This document shows positions 23,143 through 33,097 of a DNA stretch of 64,000 nucleotides, piece after piece. The notes under the pieces were generated by a model. The model was given only the letters and a program-made list of their open reading frames with translations, was not told the origin of the DNA and did not search any database. The number at the start of each line of letters is the position of its first letter. Within the stretch, counting starts at the first letter, position 1. The position numbers and the translations under genes are program-made. Source of the stretch: Ectobius pallidus (lineage: Eukaryota; Arthropoda; Insecta; Blattodea; Ectobiidae). The stretch covers positions 41,059,825-41,123,824 of the forward strand of contig CAXKWD010000005.1 in assembly GCA_964059195.1 (NCBI GenBank), written 5' to 3'.

Positions 23143-23900
23143 GTTTGCTAGCGAGTGCCGGCGGCTTCGTTCACGATAATTAATTCAAGCGTTAAAAAAT
23201 AAAATCATAATAGTGTAATTAACATTTACACGCGAATCATTCATAACCTGAACGATTAATAATTACAATGAAACAGCTAAAAATCCGGCTTTGGAGTGCA
23301 TTCCACGATTAGAAAGCGTCGCCTGGGAAAAATTATTTCACATTCGAGTTCCCTGGCCTAAAAAACCCTTGCATAGTGAGCTCCGTTCAAATCGATCAAT
23401 GTTTGCCCATTTAGGTCTATGTACATTATCCCTCTTCCAACAATGTTGAACACTTCAGATGTCTACGTGCCTTGACATAATGAACAATTGAATCGACTAG
23501 AGTGGACTTACAAAATTGAAGAGATCGATAATTCCATGTGATATGTTGTAAAAATCGCGATGCTCTTATTTTCAAGTTATGACAAATAAAAAGCAAAGCC
23601 ACCTACAATTTATTTGACAATTACTGTATTGCCGTAAACTGAAGCTTCGATAGCGCAAAAAATTCACGTTTTCTGCCAGTTTGTCAATCATACCTCGCAA
23701 ACGAAAGCTAAAATTAAAAATCCGGCTTCAAGGTACATTCGGTCACCCTTCAGTCCAACCACATTTAAAAGTTTAAAAGTTTAGAATTTACTTATAAATT
23801 AAAATTGTCGAAAAATGCAAATACAAGTGCAAAGAAAAGCTTCGGCTGGGCATCGCCCAAAGAGAGAGAAACAGACAAACACTTCCTCTTTTCATTATAG
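23140..23900. repeat. Decayed interspersed repeat (same family as 53.4 kb)
   Basis: It starts GCTAGCGAGTGCCGGCGGCTTCG and shares ACACGCGAATCATTCATA, CAATGAAACAGCTAAAAATCCGG and TTCCACGATTAGAAA with 53,690-53,790 apart from single changes. The end reads TCATTATAGATATATAATATAT. No coding capacity seen. A fragment of the same type (GTCGAAAAATGCAAATACA) also occurs near 25,795. Confidence 0.6.
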
Positions 23901-24074
23901 ATATATAATATATATAGTATATGTATATAGTACATATACTTAGTAGGCTACATATAGGCCTAGTATATACATGATGTGATAACTCTGAAAACCCCTACAG
24001 ACAATAATTAGTCCGTCTGAAAAGTATTGCTACGTAACAGTTTTTAAACAATTGTAAATTTTACTTACTGATAC

Positions 24075-25609
24075 GGGTCAATCCATTAGAAATGAAACAA
24101 ATTTAATAAAATTTGTTGCTCGACATTTTTTATTTTCCTAATTTTTTTACCAGTTATTTCCCAACTAAAGGTGAGTTCAAAACTATGGTAAAAAATTTTT
24201 TGGGCTCATACTTTTTTTTTTGGCGGCCATTTTAAGTTTGCTTTTTAACCATATTTCAGTCGAAAACATGTTTTGCACAAATGTATGTAACTCTGTTAAT
24301 TTTATAGATAACAAGACGAAATAAACACCAAAATTATCAGAATGATATGCTCTACATTTTTGTTTTAACACAATATTACCTAAGTAGTGAGGAAAGTGAA
24401 GAAAAAAATTCAAAACTACAAATTGAAAATTGACTTAAAACGGGAGATTTGGGGCCGCAAAATTATTAGAAGGAAGAAAGACTCGCCCTTAATTTTTTTT
24501 CTGGTGTAGATCTACTATAGGACTACTCGCTGTAGACGTTTAAAGCTTGAGAACTTTGCGGTTTTTTTTATACAATTTTTCAAAAATGCCCAAAACCGTA
24601 TTTCGGCAATATTTGAAGTAGAATATCTCAAAAGGGACTGAGTGAAATATTATGAAATTTATATAGATAATACTTCTTTATGATATAAAGATGTGATAAA
24701 AATTTGGTGACTGAGACTCAACTGGTTCCCGAGTTACAGTGCATCGGATTTGGCAAAAACTTGCATTATATGCACATGAATTTTAACGGTAATTTCAAAG
24801 TAAAAATCCACATTGTAATTTTAAATGCAAAATTTTAGTGAACCTAAGTATGTTACACAAAAGAGTTGTACATGTAGGCTACATTTTATCAGTTAACATG
24901 ACAAATTTATAATTTCCTCAAGGCGTTGAGGAGCGTTGAAATTTCGGTGCATAGTTTGCAATTTTTGGCAAACTTCGATGCACTGTAACTCTGGAACCAG
25001 TTCAGTCTCAGTCACCAAATTATTATCACATCTTTATATCATAAAGAGGTGTTATGTGTATAAATTTCATAATTTTCACTCAGGCCTTTCTGAGATATTC
25101 TACTTCAAATATTGGCAAAATACGGTTTTGGGCATTTTTGAAAAGTTGTATAAAAAAACCGTAAAGTTCTCAAGCTTTAAACTTCTACAGCAAATAGTCC
25201 TATAGTAGATCTAGACGAGAAAAAAAAATTAAGGGCGAGTCTTTCTTCCATCTAATAATTTTGCGGCCCCAAAACTCCCGTTTTAAGTCAATTTTCAATT
25301 TGTGGTTTTGAATTTTTTCCTTCACTTTCCTCACTACTTAGGTAATATTGTGTTAAAACAAAAATGTAGAGCTTATCATTCTGATAATTTTGGTGTTTAT
25401 TGTGTCTTGTTATCTATAAAATTAACAGAGTTACATACATTTGTGCAAAACATGTTTTCGACTGAAATATGGTTAAAAAGCAAACTTAAAATGGCCGCCA
25501 AAAAAAAAGTATGAGCCCAAAAAATTTTTTACCAAAGTTTTGAACTCACCTTTAGGAAAATCAAAAATATCGAGCAACTTGGCCTGGTTCATTTCTAGTG
25601 GATTGACCC
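24075..25609. mobile_element. 1.5-kb foldback DNA transposon with 4-bp ATAC TSD
   Basis: The ends are GGGTCAATCCA(T/C)TAGAAATGA inverted repeats. The direct repeat ATAC flanks both sides (24,071-24,074 and 25,610-25,613). The left arm (to about 24,780) and right arm (from about 24,950) are near-identical inverted copies of roughly 650-700 bp around a 170-bp spacer. A 4-bp TSD excludes hAT (8), mariner (TA) and Harbinger (3). Sola- or Chapaev-type elements are possible, but no transposase is present to decide. Each arm holds one short frame (24,183-24,413 minus; 25,302-25,514 plus) starting with FFLHFPHYLGNIVLKQKC, with no known domain. High arm identity suggests recent origin or gene conversion. 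Confidence 0.88.
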
Positions 25610-25613
25610 ATAC

Positions 25614-28600
25614 ACGTTTTTTAAGGAATTTTATGGAATTTCAATTAATGGACGTCTCACATTTATATTTCCACCTTCCTTCAGTATGAAAATACTCAAT
25701 GGTGTGAAATATACCCTGTCTGGCAAGTTGATTACATACATATGAATTGCGTGTTCTCGAATAACCTTCTCTTTACTTATAAATTCAAATGGTCGAAAAA
25801 TGCAAATACAGGTGCTAAGGAAAGGCATTATTCCACACCATGGGATGTATAAGTAAGTCTGTAAAGGAAGTAGATGGCGTGCAAAATGTGATATTTCTCT
25901 CTCCGCTAAGTAGATGCTTGTATTCATTTGAAATTGTTTTATACATGTGTATGCAAATCTTACTAAAAAATATGGAATCTATAGGAAAACTGTATCGGTT
26001 AACTAGTTTCCGAATACAGACACATAAAAAATAAATTATACAAAACGGACCAAGCAACCAATTCATTGTATTATATATATATATGTAAAAGCTTCTAACG
26101 ACTCGTGCATGGATGTAGAAGGGATGTAGGCTACTCTGTACTCTTATTATGTATTCTGTACTCTTCATAATTGTACAGATAAACGCTTTCACCAAGAATT
26201 TGCAAAACTGCACGTTGATTACAATAGAGCGTCAAAATACTTGTAGTAAATTCAATTCCTTGAAGATTTGTTTAGAACCCAGAGAGGCACCGGTATAAAA
26301 CACATAAAGACTACTGACCCTAAATTGAAAAGTATTAAAATATTTGACTCAGGGACAGTGTCATGGTCTCACATTTGGAAGGATTCATATCCCATGGGCG
26401 ATAATGTGAGCGGTATTTTTCCCATTCTGAGAGATGATAGTATGATTCGGACTCCGTAACAAAATATAAACAGGATGGAAACAGATCCGAATTACCTATT
26501 ACTATCGAAGTCTACTGGGCATCAATAAAATGATGAAATAAATATAATTTAATATCTCTACTCCTGAATGTTACAAAACAATTCGAATCGTGACTGCAGA
26601 ATTGAATCAAGTGTATCTTCCTATCATTGCTTTAGCCTGTGCCTGTCATACACAGAATCTGAGAGAATCACAAAAGAAACGCAATCAAGTATGGCAGGAA
26701 TGATGGAAAGAAAAGTATTACGAATAGCTCTAAGGAAAGTGTATCAAACACCAGAAAAAGGAAATAACCAGACAGGAAGACATGTCTCGATACATCAACC
26801 TGAAACGGAAATGGACGAGGACAAGTCTCCAGAGTACCAGATTGGCTCATGTAACTAAAATGCGAACCCTCCCCCCACATCGCAAAGGGATGCCATTGGG
26901 GAAGAATTGAAGGTGTCGGCGGGAGATAGTGCTAACCCTGTTTTTGTAAAAGCGAGATTGTAACACTATTTATGTTTTTTCTTAGTCACTATTTGTTCCA
27001 ATGTTTCTGATTGGAGACTAATTCTGTCAATAAGTCTTGTTAGTAACATAATACGTACCAAAAGAAAGATAAAAGTGAGAATTGCAGATTTTGGATAATT
27101 TAAAAATGTAATATTTAAAATAAGGTTTTTTAGCATTATCTTTCGCCAACCCTTTAAATTAGGAGCACACTGGACTAGGGCAACAAGGGACCGCAACTGC
27201 TGGATATACGTGAAGACATCCGAAGAAGTTGACAGGAAATGACAAGTACGACCACAAAGCATTGAGAAGTGCGTGAAGTTCAGGACCGATCAAAAAATAT
27301 TACAAGAAAAAGTGATAAACTTAACGAGGTAAATCACAAATCGGACTTTCTCCCCCCGCTTGAGATCATCCGTGCTACCCGTCGTAAGAGGAGGCCTTCC
27401 ACTATCAAAGTTCTTTGGTCAAATCACATGAGAAAAAAAAAAACCACTCTTTGTTTCAAGGAGTTGAGAAACAAACCGAATTGGATGATTCTTTGAAGGC
27501 TTTCTACATTTGTTACATTGAATCCAAGATTTGCCGGCGTCCAAAGCAAGGGATCGAATCGAAAATGGCGGCTCAAAATCAACTGTTCTGAACAAGGTTT
27601 TGAGAAGTGAATGGCACCGAAATAGTTTGCAATTTTTATAATGTGCAGTGGCACGTTGCTGGAGTAAAACTCCTAATAGAAGTGTATTGCATATTATTGT
27701 AGAAAGGCTTCGCAAGCTAATCTGAACTCGTGTCATCATCAACATAACCTTCAACTGTAAGAAATTCGGCCTAATTTCCTAGTCATTTACATATTTCTCC
27801 AATACTGCTCCAAAACATTTATATAAAAATAATAAATTAATGCCATTATATAGAATTGTTAACATTTACCTTTGAACCTGAAGCCTTTCTATACAGAAAA
27901 CTAGTTTTGGGGAAAAGGTCTGGGATATACTGCAATAACGCATCTTTGAGTCAATTATCGGCTCTTTATCTTGTACATGTAAACGGTCTTATTTCTGCAG
28001 GGACAAAATGTCTATTAATTCATTTATTAGGTTATTTCAGCTTAATAGGACATAACTGTATCTCCCACTCAACCAATCAAAATTACCGGACCCCTATCTT
28101 CCAACTGTATAAAAGTAACGCTTTCGCAGTATGAACGTCTGAGCGAGTTTAGTATTAATTTCCTTGGAAGCCTATTGGTATCAGTATTTCTTGAAGAAAG
28201 CCAATTGAAGAAAGCGTAGAAATAATACAAACATATCTATGTCGGTTTCCTGAGTTTTATAGAGAGAAAGAAGAGAGATAAGTAAAAGAGAGAAAGAGAG
28301 GAATGACATGAAAATCGTGCTTACATGCTATGAAAGAAACATATTTAACCAACTTTTCCCTTCAAAATGATAGACATACAATGCAGATAGAAAAATTACA
28401 AACAATACAGCAGACAAGGGCGCACATGTTGGCGTGTTGTAAACATGTAATCACTTGCTTGTTGTGGCAGAAACTCAATAGCGAAGCTGGTTACTGCATA
28501 TATCCCAGACTATTCAATTCCATCCCATTCTCAAGCACACTGAACCCATTATAACAAGCACAGCGTATCTCTTTCTGCCAACCACTATGCTTCAGCTATA

Positions 28601-29905
28601 GGGTGCGTATAAAGCTATACACAAAAAAAAAGTAATAAATCATTTTTAAAGTTACGCCTGACAGCTGCTCCATCATTTTGTTTCTCACGGCGTTATTCAT
28701 TTATCTTAAAAGCATTTCTGTTTCCACACATTTAATGGATTAAAGCACTATGCAAGAGTACTCTAGCCGTTGCGTTATAGGTATATAACTTTTGCGGTTG
28801 GCAGAGATGCCTTCAAGAAGATATGTATGAGAGTTGGAAGTTTAATAGTGGCAACACATCTATAAAATCAAGGTGAATTACAGGAAGTTCAAATTACTTT
28901 TGTTGGATGTTGGTTAGATATCCAGCACACTTCAGAGCAAATAGGAGCCTTCTATCACTACAAATGACTTCCAGTGATCCGAAGAAACTGAGCTAGCTCT
29001 ATCAACCGGTCTAAAAAGAATTGTGAATCTGACAGGAAGCCAATGATTAAAAATAATTTATTGACTTAAAATTATTCTTGATTCACAATAGCCTATTAAT
29101 CAATAATATTAGGTCAAGGTGGGTCAAAGCCCGTCACTTGTTCATCACTTCCTTCCGGCGGAGGTTCAGTCACATGTTGCACTCAATCATTCATCATAAC
29201 GAGTAAATTTTTTAAACCAAACTTGAAACAGTTATTTTATAACTTATATATGCAAGCTTTAACTGTACATATTGGGCACATCGTGTATTTGTGCATATTT
29301 GGAAACCAGTAGGCCGAGCAATTATTATTCTATGTAGTGTATTTGTCTCTATTGCAGTATAATATTTTCGGTTCATTTTAACTGATATTCGATTTTAATT
29401 ATTATGATGTAAAGTGATAAATAGCAGCGGTAAATTTATGGAAAATGTATATCCATATGTGCGTTTGCGACTGGGGAAACAATGAAACACACGAAGTCAA
29501 GTGGAGTTACAACCACGGTCTTCCGGAATATGAGTAAGGGGGCTCCACTCAATCACTGATAGCTTTTTTTTTCCTGTACTGAAATCCTATACTGTTATTT
29601 CAGTTAAGCTTATAAGAGCTAGAATAAAAGTATGTTTCTTTTCTTGTTTATATAAATGTAATAATAATTAACTTTTATTATTCAAATGTATTAACATACC
29701 AGAGCAACTGAGGGGAAACGTTTTAGTCCCCCATCCTGCTGTGACGTATGAAACCTGTTCTTCATGTTCAGTGTCACGTCGAAACTGCTTTATGCTGACG
29801 TCAAGGGCGACTGTAGTGGAAGAAATTCCCCTACCGCACAGTGACACAATGTCCACCAGTTGCGCACCCATGCCCTAGTTTATAAAATTTACCAGTATTA
29901 TTAGC
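25614..29905. other. AT-rich stretch, no gene recognised
   Basis: No supported gene. Open frames of 90-130 codons at 25,631-26,213, 26,568-26,858, 27,419-27,754 and 27,856-28,134 show no domains I recognise. A piece near 25,770-25,815 resembles the repeat at 23,780-23,830. A TATAAAAG box lies at 28,108 without a recognisable gene downstream. A short GA run is at 28,265-28,305. Confidence 0.4.
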
Positions 29906-29907
29906 CT

Positions 29908-29932
29908 ATTATTATTATTATTATTATTATTA
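29908..29932. repeat. (ATT)n microsatellite
   Basis: A run of about eight ATT units sits directly before a degenerate SINE-like block. Confidence 0.9.
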
Positions 29933-29944
29933 TAGCAAACATAA

Positions 29945-30115
29945 TCCCATGAGAGTTGACCGAGATGTCGATGTTGCAGTAGGCCTATCAGATCGGGAGA
30001 TCGCGGATTCAATTTCCGAGGCCGGCCAATCTGCCGAGAGCTTACAAATTCATTGCATTCGCAGGGGAAATTTCCAGGTTGGAATCTGCTTTCCTGACGA
30101 CTTATAGCTTTAAAA
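29945..30115 (+). repeat. Degenerate tRNA-derived SINE-like block
   Basis: The order GTTGACCGAGATGTCGATG, GGGAGATCGCGGATTCAATT, TCCGAGGCCGGCC looks like a tRNA-type head with a decayed B box (GATTCAATTTCC). It is followed by body words GGGGAAATTTCCAGGTTGGA. A related block lies at 46,886. TSDs were not found. Confidence 0.45.
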
Positions 30116-30289
30116 TATTACTGTAAAGTATAATTGTAATTAAAGTGGTGTAGAGAACTGTTTTATTGAAAAAAAAACATTATGTGAAAAACATAATTTC
30201 CTCCATCCAAATAAAAGTATAGGCCTATAGTATAATGTGTATAGTATAATGCATAAATACTGAAGTCCTACTAACGGTGGTTTCAAAAT

Positions 30290-30800
30290 TGTTTTAAATA
30301 AAAGTTTTAGATCCTTATATAAACACTAACGTACAAACTTTAAACAAAATCGATAGAAACGTTTTTGGAAAAATTTTGAAAACTGAAATTGTTTTAATGT
30401 AAAGTGGCATTAAAAGTAAGTGAATGTTGTCGTCATTCTTTTGTCACATCCACAGAAGATACATAACCAAAATTTAAAATTTATTTTTTATGTGATTTTT
30501 GTTCCCGTGCAAGGCTATTCACACAGACACACATATATTGTTGGGAGCTGACGAGATGATCCGTGATTTGGTGGTGGCATGCAGGGGGAAGACGGTGTTG
30601 TGCTATAACTGCACGTGTAGGGGAGCGCTGCTATTGGCTGCAGATAAGAGCTCCTCAGTCTGGCCAGGGATCATCTCGTCAGTTCCCAACTTGTTTCTGA
30701 AAATAGGATTTTTGGATCACGGAACTTCAAAACGTGTAGGCTATTTATATAAACAGAATACATCGAATATCGGGATCGAACTCAATACTTCCTCTACTTA
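30290..30800. repeat. Unclassified interspersed repeat X, copy 1
   Basis: Shared in order with 50,850-51,740: an AAAGTTTTAG block, AAACAAAATCG(A/T)TAGAA, TAAAGT(G/A)GCATTA, a (C)ACAGACACACA run and TGTTTCT(G/C)AAAATAG, then GGATTC or GGATCAC, and AAGACGTGTA-like words. Copy 1 lacks about 500 bp present in copy 2. It also carries a small MITE (30,540-30,690) in the dinucleotide-rich part. No coding region is evident. Confidence 0.7.
30540..30690. mobile_element. 151-bp MITE with 23-bp TIRs
   Basis: GTTGGGAGCTGACGAGATGA at 30,540 is repeated inverted, with one mismatch, ending at 30,690. The 23-bp TIRs enclose a GC-richer core. Copy 2 of the host repeat (about 51,560-51,650) has no such insert, which shows it is an insertion. 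The flanks give no unambiguous TSD (TT or TTG at most), so the superfamily is open. Confidence 0.75.
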
Positions 30801-30983
30801 AAGTATCTAGAAGTATATATTAGCAAAGGGGAACATGTTTAGGTAAGAAAATTGATTGGTATGTTTAAATTAATTACGAGAACTAATGATGGAACATCCC
30901 TGTCGTAAGTTGTAGGTATTTGACTCTTTGATGAAATTAAATATGTTCAAAAAAGTTACACTAATGTTCCCACACATGTAGGG

Positions 30984-31208
30984 GGATCGGCCTGGATGGC
31001 GCAGTTAGTATCGTTCATGGGTGTCTGTGCGCAAGGTTGAAGGTTCGATCCCGACCCAGGTCGATGGCATTTATGTGTGCATAAAGATGACAGGCCCATG
31101 TCAGTAGATTTACTGGCATGTGGGACAAAATTTCGGCACACCGGCGATGGTCACAGGCCTAAGTAGCAGTAAATCCCCGTCGTTAAATAACCATATACCT
31201 ACCAACCA
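30984..31208 (+). repeat. tRNA-derived SINE with 8-bp TSD
   Basis: ATGTAGGG flanks both sides (30,976-30,983 and 31,209-31,216). The 5' head reads GGCCTGGATGGCGCAGTTAG, a pol III A-box-like segment. A perfect B box GGTTCGATCCC is at 31,042-31,052. The body runs through GATGACAGGCCCATGTCAG and ATTTACTGGCATGTGGGAC to the 3' end CCATATACCTACCAACCA. The element is 225 bp and moves with LINE enzymes supplied in trans, as for all SINEs. It looks structurally complete. Confidence 0.85.
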
Positions 31209-31216
31209 ATGTAGGG

Positions 31217-31410
31217 TGGGAAATAACTCATAACCCGTTATGAACAATAATCAAACATATAAAATCGAAAATATGTATGTGGATATGTATGTTCCCTATA
31301 TAAATCTACATTCTTTTAGTTATTTGCTGGAAATTTTGCCACGTAGTCTGTAGAGCCAGGAAAGTAATGCGGTCAACATTAAAATTCAAACAAGGTACTC
31401 TATCGCATGA

Positions 31411-31457
<47 letters not shown>

Positions 31458-32022
31458 CATAATTTATTTCTAATCGTTCAGCATTATCCTACATAGCCGT
31501 ATCAGATTGGCGATGACTCCTGGAGATTTTTAACGGCATTAAATTCTCGCTATAGAAGTGAGTAAATTTTTTATCTTTCACTCACTTAAAATTATTCTCT
31601 GGAATTACCTGACATATGGTCATAAACAAATTAAAATACTATATCTTGTGACAATCTAGGTCTATACCCTTAGCAAACAGGGATGGCGGTTGAGGCAAGG
31701 TAGGTTCCTTCACCCGCATGGACCCTCACATTTACAAACTAGGAGATTAGGACCAACCGTAATTTCCTCCCCATGAGTCACTTAGCCTACTTCAATCAGT
31801 CAATTCTAGATTTTTAATATGTCATTTTATCTTAAAATGTTTGTTATATATCAATTCTACACATAATTACAAGAAAAATGACACCAAACAATGTATAATT
31901 TACTTTAACAGGCACATTTCTAACAAATTATGAAGTAAGTCACTACGACGACGAGTAAATGTTCCTATTCTACAGTAAATTCCTTTTGAAGAATGATTTA
32001 AGTTATTCGAAAGTCAGCCAAA
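31217..32022. other. No gene recognised; (AT)n tract
   Basis: An AT microsatellite lies at 31,416-31,451. The remaining sequence is AT-rich without supported features. Its right end (to 32,036) is probably the 5' flank or leader of the hAT gene at 33,098. Confidence 0.45.
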
Positions 32023-32059
32023 CACTGTGTGACATGAGAATATTATAGGAGAAAAATTC

Positions 32060-32132
32060 CTCCGACACTGGGACTTGAACCCAGGACCTTTGGCTATTCG
32101 CGCCAATGCTCTACCAACTGAGCTAAGCCGGA
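32060..32132 (-). tRNA. tRNA-like sequence, unit 1 (anticodon position GAA)
   Basis: It folds as a 73-nt cloverleaf. The acceptor TCCGGCT/TGTCGGA has one G-T pair and a 7:66 T-T mismatch. The D stem GCTC/GAGC and anticodon stem TTGGC/GCCAA are perfect, as is the T stem CTGGG/CCCAG with a TTCAAGT loop. The loop reads GCGAATA: anticodon GAA (Phe), but position 33 is C instead of the near-universal T, and there is no match to normal tRNA-Phe body sequence. Most likely a SINE/repeat head, not a translating tRNA. Confidence 0.6.
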
Positions 32133-32373
32133 GTTCAATTCACAGCGCCGGATGGAACCTCTCTCCTATGACTGATTGCCCTAATGGTCTACCTCACAGA
32201 CAGACAAGTCATGTCATATGCAGTACTGTGAGTCACACTAATTAGTGATTTTTGTGACCGGGCTCCCACTGTTATTGTACAGTTGACATTCAAGATAGAT
32301 ATATAAGCTTTCATGAACCACAGATTATTGTCTCTGTTGGACATTACATGAGAATATTATAGGAGAAAAATTC

Positions 32374-32446
32374 CTCAGACACTGGGACTTGAACCCAGGA
32401 CCTTTGGCTATTCGCGCCAATGCTCTACCAACTGAGCTAAGCCGGA
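32374..32446 (-). tRNA. tRNA-like sequence, unit 2
   Basis: Same 73-nt fold as the copy at 32,060, with one change in the 3' acceptor strand (TGTCTGA for TGTCGGA) that breaks pair 3:70. Anticodon loop GCGAATA again, with C at position 33. Part of the 310-bp repeat. Confidence 0.6.
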
Positions 32447-32882
32447 GTTCAATTCACAGCGCTGGATGGAACCTCTCTCCTATGACTGATTGCCCTAATG
32501 GTCTACCTCACAGACAGACAAGTCATGTCATATGCAGTACTGTGAGGCACACTAATTAGTGATTTTTGTGACCGGGCTCCCACTGTTATTGTACAGTTGA
32601 CATTCAAGATAGATATATAAGCTTTCATGAACCACAGATTATTGTCTCTGTTGGACATTACATGAGAATATTATAGGAGAAAAATTCCTCCGACATGTTC
32701 ATGAAAGCTTATATATCTATCTTGAATGCCAACTGTACAATAACAGTGGGAGCCCGGTCACAAAAATCACTAATTAGTGTGCCTCACAGTACTGCATATG
32801 ACATGACTTGTCTGTCTGTGAGGTAGACCATTAGGGCAATCAGTCATAGGAGAGAGGTTCCATCCGGCGCTGTGAATTGAAC

Positions 32883-32955
32883 TCCGGCTTAGCTCAGTTG
32901 GTAGAGCATTGGCGCGAATAGCCAAAGGTCCTGGGTTCAAGTCCCAGTGTCGGAG
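32883..32955 (+). tRNA. tRNA-like sequence, unit 3 (plus strand)
   Basis: Plus-strand copy identical to unit 1 over the cloverleaf. A box TAGCTCAGTTGGTAGAGC and B box GGTTCAAGTCC are intact, so pol III transcription is plausible. It lies about 140 bp before the start codon of the hAT pseudogene at 33,098. No T-run terminator of 4 or more T directly follows, although AATTTTTCTCC begins about 4 nt after the tRNA 3' end and could terminate it. Confidence 0.6.
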
Positions 32956-33097
32956 GAATTTTTCTCCTATAATATTCTCATGTAATGTCCAACAGAGACA
33001 ATAATCTGTGGTTCATGAAAGCTTATATATCTACTGTGTGACATGTTTGTTATTGTGGGAAAGTTGTTATCGTGAGTACATTTCGTTGCATTTAGCA

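Larger units (their letters stand above)
32037..33032. mobile_element. Three-unit tRNA-like repeat block bounded by a 13-bp direct repeat
   Basis: ACTGTGTGACATG occurs at 32,024-32,036 and again at 33,033-33,045, as expected for a target-site duplication around a 996-bp insert. The insert has three copies of a ~310-bp unit, each with a 73-nt tRNA-like sequence. Two units are in tandem on the minus strand and one is on the plus strand. The unit words include CCATTAGGGCAATCAGTCAT, AGTCATGTCATATGCAGTAC and CTTATATATCTATCTTGAAT. Units 2 and 3 form a large inverted pair centred near 32,690. Units are nearly identical, so the block is young. It may be a multimeric SINE or a satellite-like tRNA repeat. 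Confidence 0.8.

Noticed and set aside
26568..26858. 96-codon plus-strand frame with charged residues
   Set aside because: No recognisable LINE or host motif, so not called.
28108..28135. TATAAAAG box followed by an initiator-like TCGCAGT
   Set aside because: Spacing is short for a pol II core promoter and no gene follows downstream; such words are common in AT-rich DNA.
29690..29875. Possible hAT end (GGTGCGCAACTGG on the minus strand near ACTAGGGCATGG)
   Set aside because: No matching opposite terminus or 8-bp duplication could be found.
32060..32955. Three functional tRNA-Phe genes
   Set aside because: C33, an acceptor mismatch at 7:66, body unlike tRNA-Phe and residence in a young repeat argue for SINE-like tRNA mimics.
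32037..33032. CRISPR-like repeat array
   Set aside because: Units are 310 bp, contain tRNA-like folds, differ in orientation and have no unique spacers; eukaryotic context.
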